From the NCBI GenBank assembly GCA_030374805.1, contig JARGSG010000001.1, positions 1,178,001 through 1,242,000 of the forward strand: a stretch of 64,000 nt of DNA, read 5' to 3'. Origin of the DNA: Gracilaria gracilis (lineage: Eukaryota; Rhodophyta; Florideophyceae; Gracilariales; Gracilariaceae). Shown here piece by piece: positions 1 to 9,150 of the stretch. Positions within the stretch are counted from its first letter, which is position 1. Each line of letters begins with the position of its first letter. A program made the position numbers and the translations under genes. The notes beneath the pieces were generated by a model. The model was not told where the DNA came from. It was given only the letters and a program-made list of their open reading frames with translations, and ran no database searches.

Positions 1-407
1 CGCAGGCGGCCGTTTGTGTGAGCCAAGTTATTCCGCGCGCGCAGAACTAAACTTACTCGCAGCACGTACCACTGTGACGCGCGCCCGCAGCACTGCCGGA
101 TCACGCGCGCCACGCGCGCCCCTTCCAACTCCCCTCCCCCTCTTCCCCCAATCCACGGCTGTGCGCTTGGCGAGGCCGGCCGCCACGGCGGCCGGCGTGC
201 CGATTCGCGCGCGCTTGGCAAACAGGCGGCGCTGTCACGCTGCTGCGCCGCCGCTTTGTGTGTGTCTGTGTCTGTGTCTGCGTCTGGTGTGTCTTGGGGG
301 GGGGCGGCTGTGGGGGAGGCGGCTGTGTGTGTATGCACTTATCGGGTGTGTAGGCGCCTCAACTGCCACTTTTTGGTGCGCGATATGGTGGTACGGACGG
401 TTACGCT

Positions 408-449
408 GGCGCTCGCTCGCTCACTCGCTCGCTCGCTCGCTCGCTCGCT
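408..449. repeat. (GCTC)n tetranucleotide microsatellite
   Basis: About ten GCTC/TCGC units with one interruption (tcactcgctcg). Non-coding context. Confidence 0.9.
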
Positions 450-579
450 GTTTTGTTGAGCCTCTGGTACAGTGTGCGCGCGATACGCACCGGCTGTGGG
501 ATATTTGCAAGCGCGAGCGCACACACTTTTTGTGTTGGCGCTGTACGCGCTTGTGGCTTACAAGTTTTTGGTGCGTCCG

Positions 580-662
<83 letters not shown>

Positions 663-682
663 TCACACACACACACACACAG
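580..682. repeat. (TG)n-GATC-(AC)n palindromic dinucleotide repeat
   Basis: A long TG run (580-660, one interruption near 626) is followed by GATC and a matching AC run to about 682. The two runs are reverse complements, so the junction is a perfect inverted repeat centred on GATC with about 20 bp per arm. It could extrude as a hairpin or adopt Z-DNA. Confidence 0.9.
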
Positions 683-1224
683 CTGGCTCACAGCGCGAAT
701 CTGTGTTTGCAAAGCGCTGCCGTTGTTGTTGCTGTTGCTGCTGCTGCTGGGGGGAGGGCTTGAACAGGGCGGCTGTGCGAGCGCTGACACAGTGCAGGCA
801 GGCGGCGGGCGGCGCTGGCAGTGCGCGCCGTTGTGGAATTGGAAGGCGTCTAATTGCAGTGGGGGCGCCGGCAGCCAGTGACGCGTCTAAGCTCAGATCT
901 GAAACGCAGCAGTGGCGCGCGCGCGGCGCAACGTGCGCAGAACACAACGCGCATCAGCTGTGCAATTCGAAACGGCGCGGCGCGTCCGATGGCGCGCGCC
1001 GCCGCCGCCGCCGTGGTGCTGCTGCGCAGATGGCACGATTGCGCGCGGCCGTGAACGGGCGCGCGCGCAGCTTCCACGCGCGCGCTCGGCAGTCGCGCCG
1101 CCGCCGCAGCCGCAGCCGCAGCCGCCGCAGCCGCCGCCGCAGCCTTCCACCGCGCCGGCGGCGGCGTGCGTGGCGTGGCGTCGCTGCACGCGCACGCGCG
1201 CGGAAAGCCATGACGCACGCGCCC

Positions 1225-1244
1225 TCACACACACACACACACAC
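1225..1244. repeat. (AC)n microsatellite
   Basis: About ten CA units, followed by further ACAC/GCAC imperfect units. Confidence 0.85.
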
Positions 1245-1322
1245 CCCACACACGCACACATATGCGCGCGGCGCGCCCGAAAAAGCAATTACGCGCACGC
1301 AACGCACACACGCACGCACACG

Positions 1323-1342
1323 CACACACACACACACACACA
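1323..1342. repeat. (AC)n microsatellite
   Basis: About ten CA units within a wider CGCACGCACA-rich stretch. Confidence 0.85.
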
Positions 1343-1478
1343 GCCGGCAGCCAGCCGGCGGCGGCGGCGGCGCCACAAACGTACAGTGCGCCACGCGCGC
1401 CGTGTCACGCCGTGGCGCGGCGCAGCGAGCGGCGCGCGTTCGAAGGGCGCGCGCGCTGAGCTGTGTGTGGCGGCGCGC

Positions 1479-1498
1479 GGGGGGGGGGGGGGGGGGGG
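1479..1498 (+). repeat. Poly-G tract (20 G)
   Basis: Twenty uninterrupted G residues in a GC-rich context. Such a tract can form a G-quadruplex and is a frequent site of length error in sequencing, so the exact length is doubtful. Confidence 0.85.
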
Positions 1499-1550
1499 CG
1501 TCAAGGCAGTTTTGCCCGCGCTCCACACGGCGTACAGTGCGCGCGCGATA

Positions 1551-1551
<1 letters not shown>

Positions 1552-1587
<36 letters not shown>
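1552..1587. repeat. (GGC)n trinucleotide repeat
   Basis: About twelve GGC units, flanked by GCGCGC runs. Non-coding here. Confidence 0.9.
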
Positions 1588-1974
1588 CGCGCGCGCGCGC
1601 GCGCTGTCGATAAAGTGCGCGCGTCTGCAACACGTATCTTGTGCTGCGTTGCGGGCGCGCAAGCGCAACGCGCGCCAGGCGCAACGCGCGCCAAGCGCAA
1701 AACGCGCCAAGCGCAAGCGCAAGCGCAAGCGGCCGCCGCGCTCTCCCGCGCAAACGGCAAAACGCAAAACTGTTACAACAACAAACAGTGGCTGACAGCG
1801 CGCGGCTACTGCAAGCGCGCGTCACGCGCCACGCGCGCGCTGTCGTGCTGCTCACGTCATCGCGCCGCCGCCGCTCTCTCAGCCAGCGCCAGCGCGCGCG
1901 CGCGCGCGCGCGCTCAGCCAGAGCGCGCTGCCGTGCGCGCCCGCCGTACTGCACACACACACACACACAGATAC

Positions 1975-1996
1975 GTACCGATGGTACCGTTGGTAC
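1975..1996. repeat. GTACC-n3-GGTAC palindromic motif, double copy
   Basis: Two overlapping interrupted palindromes at 9-bp pitch: GTACC-GAT-GGTAC sharing GGTACC with GTACC-GTT-GGTAC (1984-1996). It sits 26 bp beyond the stop codon of the glycosyltransferase gene. It belongs to the dispersed family described in the findings. Confidence 0.85.
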
Positions 1997-2021
1997 ATGG
2001 CATTGAGGTTTGCTTTTTTTT

Positions 2022-4589
2022 TTACAACAGCGTGTCCGACTGCGACGCGATGCCCAGCTCCACCACCTTGGCCTCGCGCTGCTCCTTACTGGAGCCGGAG
2101 CGAGCCGCGCTCAGCACGCTCTGCTCGTCGCAGCTCCACTCGCCGCCGTCGCGCTCGCGCCTCACAAACCACAGCCCGAAGCGCTTGGCGCGCCGCACCC
2201 GCTCCTGCGCGCTGCCCACACCGTTGTTGCTCAGCACCACGGGGTACAGGCTGGCCTCGCTGCGATAGAAGCGCCGCTCGCGCACGCGTCGTCCGTGCTC
2301 GTCCTCAAAGTCCAAAAACCACCGTCCGTCCACGAACAGCTGCGCGTCCAGCCACGCCGCCTTCACGCGCGGGAAGCGCGCACCATGCTCAGCGTCGCGC
2401 CCGCGCACCAGCGCCGTCAGCAAGTCGTGCTGCGTACGCCCAGCCGCCGCCGCCGCCCTCGTTGCCGTCGCCGTCGTCGTCGTCGCCGTCGCCGCGCGCC
2501 GCGCAAGCAGCCGCTGCACCAGCGTGCTCAGCAGCTGTCGCGCGCCCACGCTGGGCCGCACGTACAGCACGCCGCGCCCCACGTGCGCCGCGCCGCCGCT
2601 CAGCACCACGTCCGGGTAGCGAAAGTCCTCCACCAGCCCGTGGTCGCACGCGTCAAAGCTCAGCGCGTGCTGCACGTACGGCACGGGGTCGCTGAGCCAC
2701 ACCTGCTCCGCTTCAAACTGCAGCACGCTCACGCCGTGCTGCAGCAGCTCGCTCATCAGCGTCGCGCGCAGCAGCGTCAGCGCCTGCTGCTCGTCTTCGT
2801 CGTCGTGCACCGAGTCGAGCCGCAGCGCCAGCACCAGCGAGCCCTGCTGCAGCCGCGGCTGCGCGCTGGTGAACTGCCACAGTTGGTCGGCCACCGCGCG
2901 CTCGCTGCTCACCAGCACCAACGCGCGCGGAGCGATATCCAGCACGGCCACGTTGCACAGCCAGCTCATGGCCGCGTGCAGCAGCGGCTCGCTCACCACC
3001 GTCAGCGCCACGCTGCGCGCGCCTCTGCTGCGCGCAAACTGCCCGATGCGCCGCACGGCGCTGCTCAACGCCGCCGCCCCTTGCTCGCTCCGCACCTGCT
3101 GCTGCTGCTGCTGCTCCTCCATCGCGCCGCCGCCCGTGTTGGCGCGCTCCACACCGTACGCACTCTCCGCAGTGCTTACCATGCCGTTCCACTTGACCAC
3201 CACCGGCTGCTCCGGCACCGCCGTGTGCTCCATCGTGCCGTCAAACACGTTGGCCTCCAACTCCGACTGCGCGTCCAGCTGCACCCGACCCGCCACGCCA
3301 GCGCCGGCCACGCGCGGCGCGGTGGTGCGCGCGTGGCGCACAAGCAGCGTCTGCTTCTCCGCCATGACGGGGTGCAGCACGCGCTCGCGGTACACGTCCA
3401 GGAACTGCGCCAGCCACGCGCGCACGGGGCGCACACGCAGCGCGTGCACAAAGTCGTAGCCGCCGACGTTGAGGCGCGCATGTAGACGCGGGCGCGCAAA
3501 CCACTTGCAGCCGTGCATGGCGTGCCACTTCAAAAAGGTGATCCACACGTCCTGCGTGGGCGAGAACGCCGCCGTGGCGGGGAACAGCTGTTCCAGCAGC
3601 ACGGCGCGGTCGCTGCTGGGCACGCCCTCGGGCAGCCGCACGGCGTCCAGCGAGATGAGGCCGGCGTTGGCAATCATGCCGCGGTGGATGGCGGCGCGCG
3701 CGCGCTTCAACCAGCTGTAATACGCGCGCGACAGCGACTTGGCCACCGACGCGTCGATGAACAGCAAGCTTTCGTTGGCAGTGCCGCGGCTGGACTCCCA
3801 CACCTTGGTGAGGTCCGGCTCGGATCGGTGCGCGATGAGCGTCTTGCGTCCGTGCGGCCACGGCGCGGACTGCACCACCGGCGGGATGGAGTGGTCGAAA
3901 CGAGGCGGGCCGAACACAGCCATGGCCAGCGGGTAGAGAGGCAGCGGGAAGTAGTCACAAAAAGAGGAGGCGAACAACCACACGTCCAGCGCAACGGTGT
4001 CCGCCTCATAGTCAGCGTCCGCCAGCGACCGCAGCAGCACGCGCAGCTGCTCGGGCGACGCGCCGTCAGTGAGCACAACGACGCGCAAAGCGGGCGAGAG
4101 CGGCGCGGACGCAATGTGACGAAAGTGCTGCTGGCGCAGCAGCGCCGCGGGCGGGTAGGTGCGCTGCGACGAATGCGACGCGAAGCGCAGCAGCAACAGT
4201 AGCGTGACGAACAGCTTGAAGTACAGCCCCATCTTGAAGGCGGCGATCATGTGCGCGAGGCGCGGGCGTTTGGCCGCGCCGCCGCGCTGGTTGAGGCGCT
4301 TCCATAGCCGACGCGCGCCGCGCTGCAGCGACGCCGACTGCGCGGACACGCTGCTCGCCAGCCGCGGCGCGCTGCGGCTGCTGCTGCAGGCGGCGCTGGC
4401 GGCGGCGGCGGCGGCGCTGGCGGCGGCGGCGGCGGCGGCGGCGGCGCTGGCGCTGGCGCTGGCGCTGGCGCTGGCGGCGTGCACGCGCGGCGCGGAGGAG
4501 CGGCCTCCGGGCGGCTTTGGCGCGGGCGGCGCGCCGTCTGGCGGCGGCGACGAACGCGACACAAGGCGCGACGACGTTCGCGAGTTCAT
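2022..4589 (-). CDS. Putative Golgi type II glycosyltransferase (Nucleotid_trans-like C-terminus)
   Basis: This encodes a predicted 855-residue type II membrane protein. Residues 1-113 are low complexity (Ala/Ser runs encoded by GGC/GCG repeats). A hydrophobic anchor with five leucines in a row lies at about 120-136, preceded by basic residues. The lumenal part has two segments. The first (about 155-460) begins with a strand like LRVVVLTDGASPEQL, which resembles a GT-A nucleotide-binding start, and includes LFIDASVAKSLSRAYYSW near 275. The second (about 500-840) resembles nucleotide-diphospho-sugar transferases of the PF03407 type, with the core EAEQVWLSDPVPY near 625 standing where DxD-type sugar-nucleotide motifs occur. 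The donor and acceptor cannot be told; cell-wall or mucilage polysaccharide or glycoprotein glycans are likely (inference). The ATG at 4589 is chosen; the ATG at 4250, just before the membrane segment, is a good alternative giving 742 residues. The open frame continues upstream to 4973, but only as low-complexity sequence. Confidence 0.65.
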   Translation of the reverse strand: MNSRTSSRLVSRSSPPPDGAPPAPKPPGGRSSAPRVHAASASASASASAAAAAAAAASAAAAAASAACSSSRSAPRLASSVSAQSASLQRGARRLWKRLNQRGGAAKRPRLAHMIAAFKMGLYFKLFVTLLLLLRFASHSSQRTYPPAALLRQQHFRHIASAPLSPALRVVVLTDGASPEQLRVLLRSLADADYEADTVALDVWLFASSFCDYFPLPLYPLAMAVFGPPRFDHSIPPVVQSAPWPHGRKTLIAHRSEPDLTKVWESSRGTANESLLFIDASVAKSLSRAYYSWLKRARAAIHRGMIANAGLISLDAVRLPEGVPSSDRAVLLEQLFPATAAFSPTQDVWITFLKWHAMHGCKWFARPRLHARLNVGGYDFVHALRVRPVRAWLAQFLDVYRERVLHPVMAEKQTLLVRHARTTAPRVAGAGVAGRVQLDAQSELEANVFDGTMEHTAVPEQPVVVKWNGMVSTAESAYGVERANTGGGAMEEQQQQQQVRSEQGAAALSSAVRRIGQFARSRGARSVALTVVSEPLLHAAMSWLCNVAVLDIAPRALVLVSSERAVADQLWQFTSAQPRLQQGSLVLALRLDSVHDDEDEQQALTLLRATLMSELLQHGVSVLQFEAEQVWLSDPVPYVQHALSFDACDHGLVEDFRYPDVVLSGGAAHVGRGVLYVRPSVGARQLLSTLVQRLLARRAATATTTTATATRAAAAAGRTQHDLLTALVRGRDAEHGARFPRVKAAWLDAQLFVDGRWFLDFEDEHGRRVRERRFYRSEASLYPVVLSNNGVGSAQERVRRAKRFGLWFVRRERDGGEWSCDEQSVLSAARSGSSKEQREAKVVELGIASQSDTLL
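4388..4475. repeat. (GGC)n/(GGCGCT)n repeat inside the glycosyltransferase frame
   Basis: Imperfect GGC runs followed by a GGCGCT hexamer array. On the minus strand these encode Ala runs and an alternating Ser-Ala tract in the cytosolic tail, if the upstream start is used. They are likely length-variable. Confidence 0.8.
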
Positions 4590-5414
4590 GTCGGCCCGTG
4601 CTTGTGGGCTTGACGCGCGGCGCGCAGCAAGGCGCGCGCCTGCTGTGTGTGGCGCAGCGGCGCGAATGCAACTCGCGCGCCGACCCGAAGCGCTGCCGCC
4701 GGAAAAGCGCCGCCTCGCGCACGCCGCCGCGCCTGCAATCAACACGCAGCCGCGCGCAGCAGCCGCAGCCGCAGCAGCCGCAGCCGCAGCAGCAGCAGCC
4801 GCCGCGCGCAGCAGCAGCGGCAGCAGCGGCAGCGATGCAGCGCGTGGCAGCCGGCACGCGTGGCCACGCGACACACGTGGGGGTGGCCAGCGCACGTGTG
4901 CGCGGCGATGACGAGCATGGGGCACGTGTGAGCGCGGGTGTGGAAGCACAACGCGCACAACGCGCGCGCGCACTTACACTTACACACGAACGGCGTGTAA
5001 AGTTGACGTGGCCACGCGCGCGCTCGCGAGATGGCGGCGCGCTGCGGCGCAGCGAGCGGCGGCCGGTGGCGGCGGTGGCGGGTCGCTCGCCGCCTGCTGC
5101 GTGCGGAGCCGCTGGCTGCGCGCGATGCCGCCGCCGCGTTGCGACATGCTCAAGGCAGCGCCCACACTATAGATGTAGCAGACACACACACACACACACA
5201 CACACGGGCGGAATGCAAAAAGTGCTTGAGCTTTTATATAATGTTGGTAGATAGATGGATAGAGAGGGGAGATGAGTCGGGGCGCACATACAGGCGGCAA
5301 GTCATAGACGCCGCACCACACTCACACGGTCAGGTACAGGGGGAACGACGGCGCGCGCGGCAACAGGCGCGCACGCAACAGTTACAACACAGTTAGAAGC
5401 ACACACCATCACCA
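4590..5414. other. Intergenic, GC-rich, low complexity
   Basis: Putative promoter side of the glycosyltransferase gene. It contains CAG/CCG runs (4755-4835) and an (AC)n run at 5182-5205. No gene is seen. Confidence 0.6.
5182..5205. repeat. (AC)n microsatellite
   Basis: About twelve AC units in the intergenic region. Confidence 0.85.
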
Positions 5415-5654
5415 TCATGGCAGACGCAACGCGTTTGGAATTCCGTTGTTACAGCTGCTGTTGGGCGACGACGGATTGCTCTTGTTCTTGTCGCCGCCCT
5501 TGTTGTCTTTGCGTCGCGAACGCGAGCGGAACAGCGTGTCGATGGGAACCGAGTGGTCCTTCTGCAGCGAGAACGAAGTGGGCGGTGTCAACGCCGCGTC
5601 GCGCGCGTGGTGCACCAGAATCCAATCGTCGGGCGTCGTGTACGTTTCGGACAT
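5415..5654 (-). CDS. Hypothetical small protein
   Basis: A 79-residue frame beginning with an ATG. The N-terminal half (starting SETYTTPDDWILVHHARDAA) has ordinary amino-acid composition, unlike the repetitive translations around it. The C-terminal half is polar and basic (RSRSRRKDNKGGDKNKSN) and probably disordered. The family is not recognised. It is supported only by composition and by the presence of a start and stop; it could be the first exon of a longer gene or a chance frame. Confidence 0.35.
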   Translation of the reverse strand: MSETYTTPDDWILVHHARDAALTPPTSFSLQKDHSVPIDTLFRSRSRRKDNKGGDKNKSNPSSPNSSCNNGIPNALRLP

Positions 5655-7170
5655 GACGTGAACGCATACACGCGCGCCTCAATTCACAACCAATTCGCTT
5701 GAGAAGCGGGGGGCGGGTGGCAGTGCGCGCGGAAGCGGAAGCGGAAGCAAGTTGCAAGTTGCGGCAAGCAGCGAAGCACAGACGCGCAGCGGAGCAGCAG
5801 CGGCCGTTGTGACGGCCGTGCGCGCACACAGCGGCGCGGCGCGCACCTGCGCGCTTTAATGCGCACCAAACGCGCGCCACCGCGCGCGGCGGCCGCTGCG
5901 CGCGCGCACGCACAGCGCGCGCGCGCGCGCGCCAATCAAAGCGCCGCGCGCGTGCGCAGCGCCACTTTGCACCGCGTCATTTTGTTTTTTTCTCATCTCC
6001 ACGAGCAGATAAAACCAACGCCCGAAAAAAACATTTTTCATGCGCCGCTCGCGCCTCCGTCGAGCTGCGTCTTCTGCTCTCCCGCCAGCAACGTGCTGCG
6101 AGTCGCGTAGCAGAAACGCTACACCACACCACATCCGTACTATCATCACCAACACGCCGCCATGTCGTGTCCGTCTCGAGACGTTGCAGTCGAGCAACTT
6201 GGGCGAACAATTCGCTCAATTTGCCCACCTCCACCGCCAATCTCGCTATAATCCTCCGTTGCACATCCCATCCCCCACCCCCCTAGATATAGCTAGAAAT
6301 CCGCCCCGCGCCGCCGCTGTCGAGACTCCATTCTTCAGCTCACACCGTCATCATGGCACCCCTTTTACACATTGCCGACGCGCTCCCAAACACTCGCGAT
6401 CGCCCCCCTTGTTGATTCCCCGTACACTACTACGTCGTCTCCAACATAACAACACCTAATCAAATCCACAACATCCGTCATGACACCATGTTTCACACAC
6501 ATTACTTACCAACGCTTGGCACTGGTGAACGCCTCTCCGCACAAAACCGTATCATATGCTCCACGTAGGCACCGCCCTTGAAACACTCCACACCCGCCGC
6601 GAAATTCCGCTCCACTTTGCGTCTTTCCCTGCTCGCAAAACCCTCAAATTCACGTTCATCCAGCTGCATACATATCTACACCACAAAGGGCATCCTCCAC
6701 TTGCGTACCGCTCCAAGCAGGTGGAACGTCCATACTTGGCCGCGCGCTGTTTCGTCGGAAACAACTGCAGCCCTCCAGAACGCGCACGTACTGTTCCGTT
6801 AGAAGCAGCATGCGTTCTTCCTGCAGCACAATGCCGGCACGTATCCTACGCTCCAGCCACATACATTTTTTTACACACGCACCAACCGCATTTTCTCTCG
6901 TATAGTTCGGTATCGTGCCTGTCCTCAAAAAGTGTCAACTGCTTGAGCATCCACGTCAAGCTTACAACAACAACTGTTCAACTCCTGGCCGTTCACCCAC
7001 GCCACTCTCAGCAACGCGCAGAGACAAACTGCTGCTCAATACAACCGAGCAACTTCTGCCATGCTATCTAAGATACCTGTACTGTACCGTGTAAATGTAA
7101 ATCTTCACATAAATAGCCCTTCCTCCTGTCTATAAAGGGTTAAAAGCTACCCTATGAACATTGTTCCTGT

Positions 7171-7183
7171 GTACCGTTGGTAC
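7171..7183. repeat. GTACCGTTGGTAC motif
   Basis: An exact copy of the dispersed interrupted palindrome, in intergenic sequence. Confidence 0.85.
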
Positions 7184-7317
7184 TTGCTGCGCTTAATGAG
7201 TTCCGGAAATAGATTTCATACTCTACTAGCGCCGTCAATCACTCCCACCTTCTCACCTTGTGCGACAGCTGTGGCAGCAATAGCCCGTGCCGACGCCAGG
7301 CGCGCTCCATCAATTCA

Positions 7318-7379
7318 CAGCCCCAGCCCCAGCCCCAGCCCCAGCCCCAGCCCCAGCCCCAGCCCCAGCCCCAGCCCCA
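7318..7379. repeat. (CCCCAG)n hexanucleotide minisatellite
   Basis: About ten perfect CCCCAG units in tandem, strongly strand-asymmetric (C-rich on the plus strand, G-rich on the minus). The G-rich strand has regularly spaced GGGG runs and could form G-quadruplexes. Confidence 0.95.
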
Positions 7380-7841
7380 AGCACACTTTCTCATTCATTC
7401 ATTCAAGTTTTCGACCACAAACCTCAATCCGTGGTGTGTAATCCCTGAATCCTTGCAGCTGTTGTGGTGACGAGTGATTCCCGATGCTTTGGAGGCTGTG
7501 AAGGTGAATTGCCGATTGCAACACATCACTTAACAAAACGCCAAATGGCATGTGGTGTGCCTCGTGTTTCTCCGATCTACACCCATGACACATTTTCTCC
7601 AACTTTTTCTGACTCAAAAACACTTTTAGTATGTAGCTCCTTGTAACATTAATTGTGCTGCACATGCTGCACGTGAATCGTTGCCCACTGGAAACGATAC
7701 TCCACCAAACTCATCAACACTTGTTGCCTGCGATACTAATACAAGTGTAGCGCACCATTGGAGAACACAATGTACTGCAAGATGAAGGCAAAAAAGGAAA
7801 AGCACAACTGTTCCCAGACTGCTGTTCTTGTACTGTTTTCA

Positions 7842-8207
7842 TTAGCGTGTACCGTTGGTACCAGTACCGTTATCAGGCGGTGCCATACCCGCGGCGGCCT
7901 CAGCTTCAAGTTGAGAATACGGCTTGTCCTTAAGCTCCCTCAACCTGAACTTATGTTTCTTTGTCTTCTTGTGTGACGCAAGAACTGCATCAGAAATGAA
8001 ATAACGCGCGCACTGCACGCAGTAAAACTGGCCGAGTCCAGGAAGGTCAAAATCGATAGGCAGCGCATCCATCCTATCCTCGCTGAATGGTCCGTCTCCA
8101 GTCAAATCGCTGTGAATTTGATCGATTGCACGAGCGAGGGTTCGCTTTCGACGCGAACGCTTATTGCTGCCTTTTCTCTTGGTAACGCGTCCTGTGCCAG
8201 AGCCCAT
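7842..8207 (-). CDS. Bud20/ZNF593-type C2H2 zinc-finger protein (pre-60S export factor)
   Basis: A 121-residue protein of the length usual for this family. It has a basic N-terminus (KRKGSNKRSRRKRT), the linker LARAIDQIHSDL, then PGLGQFYCVQCARYFISDAV leading into a single C2H2 finger with the second His pair in ASHKKTKKHKFR, and the family tail RELKDKPYSQLEAEAAAG. In yeast Bud20 is a shuttling factor that binds late pre-60S particles and helps nuclear export. The start is the ATG at 8207. The last codons (Asn-Gly-Thr-Gly-Thr-Asn-Gly-Thr-Arg-stop) are made by a dispersed GTACCGTTGGTACC motif, so the C-terminus appears to have been shaped by that element. Family assignment is firm. Confidence 0.88.
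   Translation of the reverse strand: MGSGTGRVTKRKGSNKRSRRKRTLARAIDQIHSDLTGDGPFSEDRMDALPIDFDLPGLGQFYCVQCARYFISDAVLASHKKTKKHKFRLRELKDKPYSQLEAEAAAGMAPPDNGTGTNGTR
7849..7872. repeat. GTACCGTTGGTACC motif overlapping the 3' end of the Bud20-like gene
   Basis: An exact GTACCGTTGGTACC followed by AGTACCGTT. It lies within the last codons of the minus-strand gene, one of two copies seen in coding sequence. Confidence 0.85.
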
Positions 8208-9150
8208 TTCCACGGCAGGCTAGATACAATAGTGGCTAGCACGTATCCAGAGGAATTAAATGAAGGGCCTCTCTTCTACCGCGCAAAACCAAGAATGCGG
8301 AGCAGACTGCGACAGATAGAGAGCTTGTCACGTAGTGATTGTGGGCGGTTGCGCGGGCTGCAAATCGCTGGGAGATGAGCCTGAGCCTCACGACTTGTGG
8401 GTGTGGAGTGGAGAACACAGCGTGCTTCCACTGGAACCAGGTCCAAGACGCTGATAGGCAGATGGTTCTCTCGCGTATACACTTGGTTGTTCACGATGTT
8501 TGAAGCGAGAGAGGAACGAAGTTGCGTGTGCCACCAACTTGACCTGACGAGGAACGCCGCGCTTCATTGACTTCACAGGCCGCGTCGGCGCAACTTGATC
8601 AACCGTGCAACGTGTACAGTTGGCCCCTTGTACCGTTGTGAGTTAAAACGTGGCTCAACCAAATGGTTGACCATTCCAAAAATATTTGAAAGCCATTCTG
8701 ACCCCGCCCCGGAGTGGCGGAAGAGCAGCGTCCCACGAGCATCGCTGAGACGGTAAAAGTGGCCTTCCCCTGTTCTCGCATCTACGAAGGTAGATGAGAC
8801 AAATACCTTCGAAGGTACCGTCGGTAACGTTAACGCTACATCTACAGTCTAACCCGTCGCAAGTCTCGGTAAGCTTGGTAGAGAAAAGCGGGACAGAAAG
8901 TCGCAGAGATATCTTGCCAAGAGCTTCGTTTCAGTTCTTCAAATTTCCTGTGCTTGATAATGTTCAGCGCCAAACGCTTCAACGATCGTCGCATGATTGT
9001 GTGTTCAACAACGCTTTCGTCACAGCAGTATGAAATCCTTCCGTCCTAATTACTTGTACATACGCTTCGCCATCCGTCACAAATTTTGCAAGTTCAGCAA
9101 CTCTTGACTGCCGGAGAGCGAGAGGAGTACCATTCTGCGCTGCTAGAACC
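8208..9150. other. Intergenic, divergent promoter region
   Basis: Lies between the Bud20-like gene (minus) and the propeller gene (plus). It holds a partial motif (GTACCGTTG near 8630) and GGTACC-GTC-GGTAAC at 8814. No gene is seen. Confidence 0.6.
8814..8828. repeat. GTACC-n3-GGTAC motif variant
   Basis: GGTACCGTCGGTAAC, about 325 bp upstream of the start codon at 9151. One arm has a single-base change. Confidence 0.75.

Larger units (their letters stand above)
1..2021. other. GC/CpG-rich low-complexity intergenic block
   Basis: No convincing gene is visible. Long open frames exist on both strands, but they are by-products of GC-rich, stop-poor simple sequence: they translate to Arg/Ala/Cys/His runs and overlap one another in every frame. 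The block is full of microsatellites (GCTC, TG/CA, AC, poly-G, GGC), listed separately. It lies downstream of the glycosyltransferase gene, which ends at 2022 on the minus strand. Confidence 0.7.
5655..7841. other. Intergenic; composition falls from GC-rich to near balanced
   Basis: The GC-rich style ends at about 5.95-6.1 kb. Several open frames on the plus strand (for example 6040-6459 and 6556-7071) have atypical His/Pro/Ser/Arg-rich translations, no recognisable family and no splice structure, so I do not call them. It contains the (CCCCAG)n minisatellite and a palindromic motif at 7171. Confidence 0.55.

Noticed and set aside
14-2268. Long overlapping open frames on both strands
   Set aside because: They arise from stop-poor GC-rich and microsatellite sequence; translations are Arg/Ala/Cys/His/Val runs and conflict with each other.
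6040-7071. Two plus-strand frames of 139 and 171 codons
   Set aside because: Composition is Ser/His/Pro/Arg-rich and unlike the real genes nearby, with no family signature or splice support.
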